From assembly GCF_040115645.1 (NCBI RefSeq), contig NC_089545.1, forward strand, positions 4,030,001 through 4,094,000: 64,000 nucleotides of DNA. Direction: 5' to 3'. Positions 12,622 to 24,789 of this stretch are shown one piece after another. How positions within the stretch are numbered: the stretch's first letter is position 1; every line of letters starts with the position of its first letter. This stretch comes from Euwallacea fornicatus. Lineage: Eukaryota; Arthropoda; Insecta; Coleoptera; Curculionidae. Under the pieces are notes generated by a model that was given only the letters and a program-made list of their open reading frames with translations, was not told where the DNA came from and did not search any database. The position numbers were made by a program, and so were the translations under genes.

Positions 12622-12681
12622 CGAAAACTAATAGCGGGTACGATATTATGTGATATAAATTGTACAGTTTCCACTGACAGG
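12622..12681 (+). repeat. Diverged direct duplication, copy B
   Basis: Partner of 12289-12348 at an offset of 333 bp. Similarity appears to extend weakly upstream. It could be an old local duplication, two fragments of one repeat family, or duplicated regulatory sequence. Confidence 0.6.
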
Positions 12682-12819
12682 TCACCTAAACACGATTTCA
12701 CCGCTGTAATATTGAGACCTTTCCACCCACACGGCCAAGAGCTTAGACATGATTTAAGCTATATTATGGTATCCTTCCACCCCTGTCCCGATACTGAATG
12801 CTCAATTCTCTCCAAAAAG

Positions 12820-13340
12820 CCGTAAAGTTGGCCTATTTATGATAGACTCAGGACGTTTCGCCCCCGAGTGCTTGTCGCACGTTCGTCCATCCGATATCTC
12901 GCGTAGGACGTTTCGAAATTTACAACATGGCCCCAGCTTTACGTTGACAGGCCGTTGTTTTCTTCTCGAAAGGCGGCCATTATTTAGAAGGTCCATGGAA
13001 ATGGAGAAAGAAATGAGCTGAATTCAAGTAATCGGATCATCACCACCGTCAAGTCGAGCGTGGCGGTTTAATTACTCACAAGTCAGCGAGATGAAATATA
13101 GATTTGGGATCAATATCACCTGTAATTAAGCCACATCTATCACAACATTCCGACTCGATGTGAATGTTCTTCGGTAATGTGCGTGCGTATGCAACATGGC
13201 GGCCACAGATCGCAGAGATAAGACGTCGCATCGCGGGCATTTTTCAATCGAAACCTGTTCCGGTGGCTTCCTTTTGCATATCGCTCCGAGAAGACTTTGG
13301 GTCGAGGTAGCGGAGATAGGCCCAATACAGTGGGAATGAA
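12820..13340. promoter_or_regulatory. GC-richer island with clustered PHO/YY1-type sites (PRE-like candidate)
   Basis: Three sites with the PHO/YY1 core (GCCAT/ATGGC) occur within about 280 bp: AACATGG at 12924-12930, GGCGGCCATTATT at 12972-12984 and AACATGGCGGCC at 13193-13204. The last is a full match to the YY1 consensus AANATGGCGGC. The island lies 2-2.4 kb downstream of the candidate first exon, a usual place for Polycomb elements of insect developmental genes. An ATG-led frame of 48 codons starting inside the last site is probably incidental. Function is inferred from motifs only. Confidence 0.35.
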
Positions 13341-13488
13341 GCCTCACGGAATTCTATTATTCACTCAACGACACAAGAAGACTCTATGGGTGTTGAATCA
13401 TTTAAATATTAACCATTCCAAGGTCATTCTGAAAAAATGAATTTAACGACGTATTGCAGGGACTACAATTGGTACCGGAGTATTGGTT

Positions 13489-13515
13489 GGGTGGGGGTGG
13501 GGAGAGGGGGACGGG
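13489..13515 (+). other. G-quadruplex-forming motif
   Basis: Five G-runs of 3, 5, 4, 5 and 3 Gs are separated by loops of 1-3 bases. This satisfies the canonical G4 pattern on the plus strand. Confidence 0.7.
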
Positions 13516-16060
13516 AAACGGTCCGGGACGGTAGGCTAAGAAGGGTGCTGGACTTCCCTTGTTGGCGGTTTTTCTTGAAGGTAAGAGGGCGGTGATTAAA
13601 AATTTCGCGCAAGGCGTCAGAATTGCTAAAGCCAGCCCTGACCGCAATAAGACCGAACGATTTATAAAGTTTCGTCAATTATAGTCTATAGCTTTTGGTC
13701 CTCATAATAGTAATTTTAACCCGAATTAACCAAACATGTCACGAAAAACGATGGATAGACTGTTGCGTAGAACTCGTAAATCCACATGTTAATAAGTTTT
13801 AGTTAATTCAGATTACATATATTTTTGCACTCAACTTATTTTATTTACCCTAAAAACTTTTTTCGTGTAACCAAGAATGTCACCTTATGGGTCTAATTGC
13901 AATATGCTTCTTGTGTGCAATTTTTAGAAAGGAACCGTTTTAATTTCTATATTTAACAGCTTTAGTTTTTCATAATGGTTCACGTATGCGTGTGGTGTTT
14001 TTTGCAAATACTCCACTTTCGCAACCCCTCGGGTACTAAAAGTACCACACTACTAAGCTATTTTTAAATCATTTTCCGAGTTATTTTTTAAAATGTGCTT
14101 ACGAAAATTTCGTTACAATTTTGATGCTTTATTAAAAGTTTCATGGACCGGTTTATAGGTAGGTATATGAGCGTCCGTGTTCATTTAAGTCTGGTTTGGG
14201 ACTAAATATTATAGTCCAGTCTTAATTTTCATTTCACATCAAGTGAATATACTAAAATACTGAAGTATGTCGGAGCCATGATGTTCAGATTTTAAGCCAT
14301 TTCTGCTATAATGTTCATCTCTAAATATTTATATTTTCTTATACTACTCAAGAGGCCTAAAATTCTCGTTTTTGTTTCAAATCCACCGTCCAGTTTTCAC
14401 TAAATAATTTTAAGTCTGACAAGTTTTAGTTCAGAGTAGTTCGGTTTTAGTTATCTATACCAGATATATGTATATAGTATGTAGGAGTAACTTGAAACTA
14501 TAGTATAGCATGTCCACTATATCCAATAGCGGTAAGGATAACTGCACAATAGATTAGCTAATTATCTGATTAGGAATTTCTTAGAAGCCAATAGTGACGT
14601 ACGACAGCTTCAAGAGAAGAGTGTTTGCCAATAAATCAAGCACTTTGTCGATAATTCCAGTAAACACTTAAACTGAAGGAATCTTAATATTTCTACTGAC
14701 TATGAATATTCATGCAAATCTGCTGGTTAACCATCCGCAATGCAATTGATGGAAAAGACTGGTATAGCGACTTCAAGGCAAAACAATTTAGCTTGCACAG
14801 TAAGAACTTTAACCCAAATGGCTCTAACTTTCACTTGAAGCCTAAGTAAAATCCATTAAGTCGCATATATATAGACACTTGAAAATAATACGCCGCCCAA
14901 AGAGGCCATCCGGCACTGTCTACAAGACCGTAAAACATTTTATTACACAATAAAGGCCCAGTTTGATCCCCTAAATGACAGGTTATAAGCCAATTTGCGG
15001 ACGTTGCCGAGCCATTTAGTTTTTTCCTCGGTGCTATTTTTGAAATCGACCTTTTGGGTTGATGAAATTCTGATGATCATAGTAATCAGTCATAACCGCC
15101 ATATTACATGGTTTAATTTCGTTCGATCAGATAACAGGCTTGTAGGTAAATTGCCTTCCTAGTGGTGCAAATTGTGGCGACAACAGTCCTCCGAATAATA
15201 AAAAAATTCAAAAAGCAGGCTAATTATTATTACAATCATTAGTTCCTAAAGAAGATATTACAAAATAAAATAAAACAAGGTTATTAGCACATTAACTGTA
15301 ATTAATGTTCTGGGCGGCCATTAGCATGGTATCGTCTGCATGCGGGCTTTTAGAAATCATATTATGAATTAATATCGAATATTTCAACGTATATGTGAAC
15401 CCAGAGAAATAACAAATCATCTATAAAAAAAAATCGTTTAATTTAGTTGATAAACAAAATTGTAAATCACTTCTGATGGATATTAAAACATTCATCTAGC
15501 TCAATTTCTAACCTCTGATGTATCACCTAGCAAAGATTCAAGTAAAAACGACACGATCAACCGCAAGTACGACCAAACAGGATGTGTCGTAAAAGATGTA
15601 TTTAATATCGTAATTTAAATTATAATTTACATATTTCTCTAATTAATAGCCCAACGTATTCAAGACCCGTGGCGGGTTTCAATAGTAAAAATCGTCTGTT
15701 AACAGCATGTAATAATGTGCATGGGAATGTTTGTTATACCGGGTGGATTCTGTATAACTTGGTGCGTGGTTCAATAACAATAATTATAAGTAACAAAACA
15801 AGCGTATTATCCATCCATTTTAGGCCAATACGAATGAATGCACTTTGTATCGATTTTTTTTAAATCTCAATTCTATATTACATGAATCCATATGGTTCTA
15901 AAAATACATAAAAGTTTCAATGCAAGAGTTATCTTTGATGAGAGTTCGTGAATTCTTGTAGAATTTGTGCCTCGTTGTCGACTAAATTTCTGTCAGTGTC
16001 ATTACTGCGGTACAATCGTTACTTTATATTGAAATACTTGAATTTTAGTAATAAAAAATT
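13516..16060. other. Non-coding AT-rich stretch
   Basis: No supported gene or repeat. A TATACCGGGTG word at 15735-15745 resembles the terminal word seen at several other places in the window. GGCGGCCATTAGCATGG at about 15312 is another PHO/YY1-like site. Confidence 0.5.
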
Positions 16061-16105
16061 GTGTTAGTTTTGTGAGTGCGCGAAGACGATATAAGTACTA
16101 TGAAA

Positions 16106-16658
16106 AATATAGTGGATGTAGGGCGTAAGAAAACATATGAAGATAAAAGAACGCATAAAAAAGAAGAGAATATTCAAGATAATTGACCTTCTGGATTGGA
16201 AAAGTATGTGGTAACCACGAAGCAACTTATAGTAGGAAGAGAAATGCTATTAAATTATTAACTTGGCGATAGAAAAGATAATCACATTCATTAATGTTTT
16301 CCGGGTTCTGAAGTGGTGGTTCAAGAACGCTCCGTCCGCATCTGAGGTGGACATTGTCCAAAGCAATAAAGCAATGAGCCAGCTCCTGTGATTATAGGCA
16401 ATAATTGAGAAGAGTACTGCATAGTTATAGTTGCCATGATGCTACGCTGATTTGTCCAAAATCCAGAAACGGGAGGTATCACTGAAACCGGTAATTACCC
16501 TTATAGAAGATCTTGCGTACGAAGACGTTCTCGTTGGTTCTGATGTGGTTTTTCTAATCAAAATGGTGTCGATCAAAAAAGCAATGGAACATATTGAAAG
16601 AGAATTTTCTCCAGGCATTGCCAAATTGTTCAAATACCGCTTAGAGGAAGTTCTGTGA
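16106..16658 (+). pseudogene. Possible decayed protein-coding relic, unidentified
   Basis: The plus strand reads as protein-like pieces in shifting frames. A lysine/arginine-rich start (MKNIVDVGRKKTYEDKRTHK, about 16100) is followed by SGLEKYVVTTKQ, a stop-broken middle, and an open tail at 16452-16658 ending AKLFKYRLEEVL. Several stops and at least one frameshift would be needed. The style suggests a transposase or host-gene relic, but I cannot assign a family and it may be chance. Confidence 0.25.
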
Positions 16659-17083
16659 GCAAACTAATTTGTAAAAAATCTTTATTCAGTGTATGTGTAA
16701 CGCTTACTTAAAATCGGACAAAAAAAGTTTAATTGCATTAGAATGACGATTTAAAAGCGCTAAAAAATGTGCGTGTTTAAAGAATTCATTAAATGGTATA
16801 CGACTTCAATAATATTTTCCACTGTCAATCACAGTCTTACCTAGTGTTGAATAAAAAATTGCACGAATGTAAAGAGCATGGGTCATGCTTTATTGTGGCA
16901 CTGCTTTCTTTATCGTAGTTTAAATAAATATTCAAAAATTGTCGGGAAATTAGAGATGCAAATTAAGCTGCATTTATCTGCGTGTTTCTTTAGTACACAA
17001 CTCTCTGAATATCATTAGTTTCTTCCCTATGCCTTTTTTTATGTTGATTTTAAGGATTTAAAATTTATACTGTCAGATACATA

Positions 17084-18292
17084 CGAGGATAGTCCCAGAA
17101 GTGCCCGACCTAACACTTAATGGAAAAAAATGGAAAAATATCATACTATTTCTCAAAATAGTCTACTTTGAGATTGTCGCATTTTTCCTAGCGATGCTCT
17201 ATGGCTTCTCTACCCTGTTTACAGAAAGAACCTTCGATCATTTAAACATAGGCATCAACCATGGACTTCGTCTCTTCATTATTGGCAAATGTCTGTCCAC
17301 CGAACCATTTTTTCAAATTCGAAAATAGAAAATAATCTGAGAAGGCGAAATCTGACGAATGAGGTGGCTGAGGAAAAAATTCAAAACCAAGTTGAAAGAT
17401 TTTGGCCATTATAATTGCTGAAATGTGAACTGGTATGTTGTCTTAATGAAACAAGGCTTTCTTCGCCAAATGCTGTCGTTTTTTCCTAATTTCCCCGCTC
17501 AAACCCTGCAATAAATTTGTGTAATATTTTCCATTTATCGTTTTTCCTTTAGGGAAACATTCAATAAAAATTATTCCACAGGCATCCTAAAAAACTGACG
17601 CTATCACCTTTCCTGCAGATGAAACGGTTTTCACTTTCTTTGGGGCCGATTCTCTCCTTTGAGCTCATTGTTTGGATTGCTCTTTCGTCTAAGATGTCGA
17701 ACGATGGACCCATGTTTCATCCATGGTTATGAATTGACGCAAAAACTCGGCTTTATTGCTGTGAAACTTTCTCAGAAACTCCCATGAAACATCCTCACGG
17801 CGTTGTTTTCGATCATCTTACACACAGCCTTTTCATATCAAATTGTTCGGTCAAAATACGATGTACAGTACTTTTTGAAATAACTATCGCGTCTGCTAAC
17901 GCGCGCAATTTCCGCCAACGGTCTTCTAGTACAATTTTGTGGATTTTCACCACAATTTCTGAAGTGGTCATCTCATTGGGTCGACTATTGCGGAGTTCGT
18001 ATTGGCGGCTCGTACGACCTCGTTTAAACTCTGCCACTCAATACTTTACAGTTGCTAAGCACCAGATTCTCCCAGAGTGAAGCCTTTCAAATGAAAGCAT
18101 TGAATCACGTAGCGATGTCCAATTTTTTCCATGTTCACAAAATCTTTAAAAACGTTCACTAAATACGGCTCAACGTAGCGCCCTCAAACCTTACACCGAA
18201 GCTTTTTAAGGTTAGGTCTTTGTAATATAGGCAAATTTTTAATAAAAATCGCCATCTATATGTCTGGTTGAGTACTTCTGGAACGATCCTCG
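17084..18292 (-). mobile_element. Mariner-type DNA transposon, near full length, degenerate
   Basis: A 1209-bp element flanked by TA dinucleotides (17082-17083 and 18293-18294), the expected mariner target duplication. Terminal inverted repeats of about 28 bp are visible: the left end begins CGAGGATAGTCCCAGAAGT and the right end, reverse-complemented, begins CGAGGATCGTTCCAGAAGT. The transposase lies on the minus strand and is broken. A shorter relative with matching ends lies at 32067-32707. The subfamily was not assigned. Confidence 0.93.
17110..18132 (-). pseudogene. Mariner transposase pseudogene (DD34D)
   Basis: Read right to left, the gene starts at ATG 18132-18130 (MEKIGHRYVIQCFHLKG). 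It then loses part of the N-terminal helix-turn-helix and shifts frame. The second helix-turn-helix survives intact at 18037-17813 (KIHKIVLEDRW, STVHRILTEQF). The catalytic core retains all three Asp: MDETWVH (about 17705-17725), HxDNxPVH (about 17425-17450; the x in HxD is a stop) and SDFAFSDYFLF (about 17320-17360). Second and third Asp have the mariner spacing of 34 residues. A TGA replaces a conserved Trp just before VAEFKRGR, and several more stops occur, including a TGA after SVF. It cannot make a working enzyme. Known role of the family: cut-and-paste transposition at TA sites. Confidence 0.92.
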
Positions 18293-18780
18293 TAAACTGA
18301 AACATACGTAATACATCCAAAATTATTGATCTGTTATAGTAATCAACAGGTGAGTACAGGAGTAACTTTAATCAAGTAAATTGATTATGATAGTGAATTA
18401 TATTCTTCTCAAGTTATTTAGCTTAATAGGTTAATCCATTATTAAATGTTTTTAAGGGTTAAGTTATTAAAGTGTTGCCAAATTTAATGGCTTTCAATAG
18501 GAAGTAATGCACAATATGGAAACTGTCGCGAAAGCTAACAGCACATTAATAATTTAGCTCGAGTCAGTTCGTTCGTTTCACAGACCAGACTTGAAAATTC
18601 AGACGAACCACCTCTTCCTAAGCAGTTTCGACTTTTTTTCACTCAACTAAAGCCAAAAGATGGTCGGTTGCTATGCCTTTAAAAATCCAAAGACTGCAGC
18701 TCCTTATTAAAGTTTCTTTATCTCCCTAATTCTAAAGCAATTTCCCACTTAATTTAAGGACTCCCACTCCTAGCTGCAAC
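18293..18780. other. Non-coding stretch between the mariner copy and a GC-rich island
   Basis: No coding or repeat signal seen. Confidence 0.5.
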
Positions 18781-19260
18781 GTCAACTCCTCCAACTTGCA
18801 TCCACCCGGTATACTGGAAAGAAAAACTAGGGCGAATAACGAATATGAAATCAATGCCACTCCAGAATCCCGCTGCAGTTGCACTCGGAGTGTCCCTGTC
18901 CGTCTCCAGATTGAAACGTCGACGTCTCCTTGCAGTGACAGGCAGGCGGGGGACCCCCGGGGGAGTGGAGGGGAGAGGTCCCTGAAGGGGGGGATAAAGG
19001 GGGTATTGTCGCCGGTGCCCGGGCAGACGTCTTTTGACCTGAACGTGCATCGCTTTGAGCCACAGACTGATCGATCGACGGCTGACGGGCTGACGGGAGA
19101 CGGACAGCTCAGAAACTGGGAGAAAGGGGGGTTGGAACGAGGAGGGGGATGCCGTCAGGCGACGCTACTGACTGACCTGGGAGAAAATGCAGTTTGGCGT
19201 ACGGGGGAAAGGGGGCAACGCGATGCGGCATTCTTTGTTCTGTTTAAGGTGTGCCCTTGT
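18780..19260. promoter_or_regulatory. GC-rich island, candidate regulatory element or non-coding exon
   Basis: This is one of the most GC-rich parts of the window. It has multiple G runs on the plus strand (18948-19014), a CCCCCGGGGG palindrome at 18954-18963 and repeated CTGACGGG/CTGACTGAC words. An open frame of 210 codons (18796-19428) spans it but has no recognisable domain, and its composition changes from G-rich to AT-rich midway. I regard it as non-coding. It could be an alternative promoter or non-coding exon. Confidence 0.35.
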
Positions 19261-21680
19261 TTCGATGAAGGGATTCTATTTGAAAGGTCAGCTTTCATTA
19301 TTGAAGGCAATCAGTTTATGAAAATGTCTATGAGAAAATGGCATGTTTCAATCGTAAAGATTTTCTGCGTCATTTTATTGAATGCACGATATTTTAACAG
19401 TTTCCTTGTTTGGCGACAGACCTCCTGATTTGTGTCGTTTACACAGTCGTCTCTTCAGGTTTCTGACAGATAATTAGCCGTACCACGCAATGAAGAATTG
19501 CGATGTTATACAGACTTCATCCTGTTTGTTTCCAGGTAGAAGGTTTGGGTTTTTACACCCAAGTGGTTTCTTTTTAAACTGATGATGATTGCTGTTCTGT
19601 TGTTGATTTTTATTTCGTTTTAATGTCTGCACTGAAGTTGTCCTGCAGTCGATACCTGTAAGTTGTCATGTTGACTGCAGAAACTGCTATTTTCTGTAGG
19701 CCTTAACCTTAGTATAGCAAGGGGGATGTGTTGACTCTTGTGAATAACTTGGTACTTTCTGAATATGGTGAAACGATCGGAAAGTCAATGCTTTTCCATG
19801 CTAGAAAAAAATTTCTCTGTTTGGCGACAAAAATTTGAAGTCTGAGCGCGGCAATACCGCTAGGTGGTCGAAGACCAATTAGGTGATTAGGTGCGTGATT
19901 TACTTTCTGTTTTAGGACAATAAGTAAATTCCTTTAGCCTCCAACTAATAATAATTTTTCTTTCAAAGTCGCCTCGAAAACAGCTAACAAAATTTCTTGA
20001 GCAACTTACTTTCGTTTACAGAAGCAGAGCGTGGCGTTGTTCCATAGGGGGTTTGCGCTCTTTGTAACCATGTCGTCCAAGCAAAGTCTAAAGGCAGTTG
20101 TTACTCTCCACGTACTGAACAAAATTCTACAAATTTTTATTGCTTTTATGCCTCCATCAGTTCGTGGCGGGTAAACCTCATTTAAAAATCATAAGATTTG
20201 CCGTTGGTAACCATTATTTTTGGGTGCAAAAGCGTTTAACTGAATTGAACAGATGTGTGGTACTCATCCTCCTTTGGTTATGTTTTATCATTATTTCCAA
20301 CGTCGCGTAAATAAAATATTCAATAAAATAGATGAGCTTTAATCAAACGGTCGCTATCAACTCCGAAACACGGCCATTTTAAAATTCTGCCGATTTATCA
20401 AGTCCGGCAAAAAACTTCGTAATTAATTCGTTTCAATCGTTAAATTTAAACAAAATCCTGGACACAACCGGGTTTTATTTATTATATAAAATATGTCCAA
20501 TACCTGATTCGAAACCTGAAAACATTAATTCACTCCATTCGGACGTTTCATCATACTGTACGGTGATTAATCTGCTGATGAAACAGAATTTATTTGATTG
20601 TTTTTCGTTATTTATTGCAAAATTTAAAAGGAAAAACAGTTTTATGGCCGGAGTGACTCGATTAATATGCAAAAATGTTCGGCCCGAAAAAGGTTAATGT
20701 CGAAACGCTTTTTTGATCCGAGTGATTTCTATAAAAATATTGCGTCTGATGTTTTAAAGCTGACGTTTTGAAATGATCTCCATATATTGGAAAGGTCCGG
20801 TCATTATCATTATAATGGTCGTTAATTATTATGCGTAATTGCCATGTGAAGATATAAGTTAGTAAAAAGGAAACATTAAATTGTATTATAGGACATGTTC
20901 CGTTATTATTGAAGTTAGACTGATTTGATAGCAGGGAGAAAGTATTCCCCACCAACCAGTTTATCCTTGCAGAATGTTTTTTGTTGGTTTAGGTGTCGAC
21001 GTCGGGCCACATCTGATGACCAGGTCTTGATAAATGGTAAAAACGCAATATGCAGTATGTTTGCCATTGTAGAATGGCTTTAGATTTCTGCGATGTTGTA
21101 GACCAGACATTTTTCCAAATTTGTATTAAAATAATTTACCATAATTACTTATAGCGAGATTTTTTCACGATGGTACTCACAGATAAATTAAGACGTTTGA
21201 AAAAAAGTGTTTTACGAATAAAATTATTTTAATTATGAATAAGTAATGGGTTGTGACTAGATCAGAAAACATCCCTTGAATCAACCGACTAAATGATAAT
21301 TAAATTCATGTCAATGATATAATCGGAATCATTGGTTTGACCAGCACATCAATATTTTACTCAACAGATGAAGTGAAATGTCAAAACAATATAACAGATC
21401 TGAAAATTTTCTAAAAATTCAAAGCAAAGATCACAGAGTACTTGCTCAGAATTGAAATTCCGTTCAAATTAAGAAACTTAATAAAATTCCCCTTTTCAAG
21501 TGAATTGGGCCGAAGTTGATGACATGAATTGTATATCGAAGGTTGTATTTAACGGTATAAGGCCGCGGTTGAAAACCAATCAAGACTGGAATGACATATA
21601 AGTCAAACCGAACCTGTTCGATTTGAATATGTACGTATTCTTCTCTTTTTATATCACTTTCTGTCGTTTTGTAATTCTGT
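19261..21680. other. Non-coding AT-rich stretch
   Basis: No supported gene. Around 20385 the sequence CGGCCATTTT is a PHO/YY1-type site. Open frames at 20475-20955 (-) have no recognised content. Confidence 0.5.
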
Positions 21681-21681
21681 C

Positions 21682-21704
21682 TTCAATAATTATAAATTAT
21701 TGAA
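21682..21704. repeat. Perfect inverted repeat of homeodomain-type half sites
   Basis: TTCAATAATT, a three-base ATA spacer, then AATTATTGAA. Both arms are perfect over 10 bases and carry ATAATTA-like homeodomain cores. Confidence 0.85.
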
Positions 21705-23940
21705 AAGAGGCTTCGTTCATTCTTGGAATAATCAGATGACTTCGGTATCATGAAATAGATCCGATCGATTCAAGCTTCTAACGATCTAATCAAGGAACCG
21801 GATCGACTTTTACTTTAATGTATCTTCACTTACAGAGCTCCAAAACACCTACCAATTAACTCCCATAACTAATATCCCTAGAACAGAACTTTGTTTGTGT
21901 CATTAAGATATCTTGGTAGATACCTCGTCATTATTATTATTCGGTAATTGGAAGCACTCGATTACGTTTAAACTTAGAATTTTCTATGTTTAAATAAACA
22001 GAGTGATAATGGGTAAAGAACGAAAAAGGAAATAGAGAATCATTAGTTTTACAGTGCGCAAAACTAATGACAAGACAGCTAGTTGAGATGGCGGATATTC
22101 ATGTGGCCTTATGCTAGGCTCTATACAGAGTGTTAATCACAAACTTTGAAAGTTATCCTCTCTCAATAAATGTAAAAAAAATTTTAATAGTTCATAAACG
22201 AGTCAGTTCCATCACACATGGTGTCAAGGTTAACATCTTTGTGTAAACACTACATATTAAATTATATTTCTATATTATTTAATACTGGCTGCGTAGCTGG
22301 CAATAGAAATAACATGTCGGCCCTTGTATATGCCGACCCACCAATTATAACTTTGAGTGCCATTGGTACCAAACTAGCTTAAAATATGCAAAATCCAGAA
22401 TTTAATTTTTATAAACTATTCTTTTTTTTTTCTTTGATGCTTTGTACTGCGGTGTTTCTGAGAGTGTGAATGAGGAAAAAATTATCGTCATTATCAAGTG
22501 CAGTCAAGATTCTACATGTAAGAGAAAGATCTTTAGTGCACTTATGAGATTGATCGTTGCATAAACTACACCCATCGTAATATTTGTAAGTTCCTTTCCG
22601 AGGTTCACAGTGTCATTTCACTCGAACTAGAGAGTTGGTAAAAAGGGATAAAATAAACGCACTCAGACGTGCATTAAAAAGTTTTACCGCACGTTAATAT
22701 CGAATATTCAAAAAAAAATCTTGAAATTAGTATATACCACTTTGTTTGTGTGCAGTATAACATTTAGGGTAAAATAAAATGCTACTTTTAGCTCGTAAAT
22801 GCGTGCAGTAAAATCACTTTACTATACGCTCGTGGTGATTAAAAAACCAACACTTATTTTAATTTACCATAAGTATTTTTCCGAACTGTCCTGTAAAGTA
22901 GTGTTCTAGGTGTATTTACCCATCCCTAACAGTGTTTCACTGGCAAAAAAGTGCTATAAGTCTAGGTAATGAAAAACCGACTTTATCTCTTCTTTTAATC
23001 CTCAGTAAACATGGAGAGTGAGGCCTGAGTTGAGTGCATTACACTGCAAGGCTTTATACCATATTTTACGGGTTTTACTTGTCTAACAAATTATCCCATG
23101 CTGCCTTTGTTTCTTAAAAAACATTTTATTAAAAAATGAATTCGACCCTTCGAAATAACTTACATCAAACCAGTCGCAAAAAAAAAGGAAAAAAACTCGG
23201 CGAAGCATTTCAGTAATCAAAAGGCCAAATATTAAGGAAAATTAATACAGTAAAAAAGCCAAATTTATTGAGACAAGGCCTCGGCTCGGTCACAACTCAG
23301 GCATTTTATGAACTTGATCCGCCATTGCTTGCATGCTGAGTGTGTGTATTGTCAGTGATGTATACATTCGAGAAGCCAATAATTTAGCCGCTATAATGCT
23401 CTGCCCAAGAAATTATGGAGATCCTGCTTCAAGAAAGAATGTTTTTGATCCAACTGGCCTACTATGAACGCGGCCATTGGAATTGGACATGATTTGTGTC
23501 TTATTAAAAAGGACGCTACCTGAAAATGTTTGTTTATGGTCTCGAAAATTTACGTTCATTTAGACAGGACTGATTAAGATAACTTTTTTCACGGACACTT
23601 TACAGAACTCAGGCACTCAGGTGCAATGCAGAGTGGTTCACTGGTTAACTATTAGTTCATCGATCGTGATTCAAACATTTCTAAAAAATTTTAAAAACTC
23701 AGGTTTTTCGTTAAAGATCTGTTTTATGTGCTTCAGATAATAGTTTCATGAGAGTAGTGTCTGCTGTTATTATATAAAATCAATACCAATACAAACGTTC
23801 GCTCCTTAAAATGAAGATTTTATTCATCACGGCAAGTATTACGATTGTCTCACACAATTCTTCCAGTCAAATTGAGGTGAATGTGCGTGTTTGAATTCTG
23901 AGCGAAATTATCTTCTCCGTCGAGTGGATATTAACCTGTT
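21705..23940. other. Non-coding AT-rich stretch
   Basis: No coding signal. The sequence at 22680-22860 contains short self-complementary words (AGTAAA/TTTACT near 22808-22823) and a CTCGTGGTG word, suggesting an old MITE fragment, but boundaries cannot be set. Confidence 0.45.
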
Positions 23941-23950
23941 TCTTTAATGC

Positions 23951-23997
23951 ATGCAAAATCATCCATTAATGACCCCCACTAATGCATGATTTTGCAT
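23951..23997. repeat. Long near-perfect hairpin with POU-like arms
   Basis: ATGCAAAATCAT (23951-23962), one unpaired C, CATTA, an 11-base loop, TAATG, one unpaired C, ATGATTTTGCAT (23986-23997). That is 17 of 18 paired positions. The arms resemble a POU octamer (ATGCAAAT) with one extra A. At 47 nt it is short for a pre-miRNA and the sequences flanking it do not pair. Confidence 0.85.
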
Positions 23998-23999
23998 TG

Positions 24000-24786
24000 A
24001 TAAGTAGGCCTCGCTTGCTGTTTGCATCCCACCAATTGCAGTGTGTTGTATGCTTGTCATGTGATCAGTATCTGTAGGTTTTCCTTTTTCAATCTCAGTG
24101 ACGTTCACAATCAGGTTTTCAATTGCTTTTTAATTCTTTTTTAATTTTTAATTTTCAGGGAAGAAGAGGGACTTTTTAATTATGAAAGTTCAATTGTTTA
24201 TAATTTTATTGCTTTACGTTTTCTTAGTGGGCACGTATATTAATCAGCGATTAACTCACTCGTTCGTTAAATAGCTATTATGCCTTAATCTGGATTCATA
24301 GTTTCGTTAACATACAATGCAAGGTGTAACGTTAAAACATAAGAAGAATAGACTTATCACAGGTCGGTTGTTTTAAGCTTTTTTCCCGTTTCGAGTGGAG
24401 CGAGTGAGACATGACATCTGCCAATTCCGACATCAATGTAATGCTCAATATAGATCCTTAACGATAGTTTTTAGGGCTTACGTTAAATAAACTATAAATC
24501 CAACTTTATCCTTCTTACGTATTAACCTTACATTACGTCTTACGGCTCACTTTAACGGCGCCATAAATTCAGCTTTACTTAGGGCCACTTACAGTCAGGC
24601 CTGAGTCCATCATATCTAAATGTGACATTAATTATATTCTGTAAATTCTAAATATTCGCAGAATATTTTCAAATTTAGTTTGTGCTTCTGATTTCTTACA
24701 TTTTTTCTTCAATGCACTTGTTACACAATAATGACTTCGAATCTCGGCAAAAATTGATCCCCCGAACAGATTTTCCCTTAGCTGCT
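24000..24786. other. Non-coding AT-rich stretch
   Basis: No supported feature. Confidence 0.5.
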
Positions 24787-24789
24787 TTA

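Noticed and set aside
13193..13340. MAATDRRDK-type 48-codon frame with good start context
   Set aside because: No convincing donor or domain. The AACATGGCGGCC context is better explained as a PHO/YY1-type site.
17101..17328. Plus-strand 75-codon frame with membrane-like hydrophobic residues
   Set aside because: It is the antisense of the mariner transposase C-terminal region. A similar antisense frame occurs in the second copy at 32114-32314.
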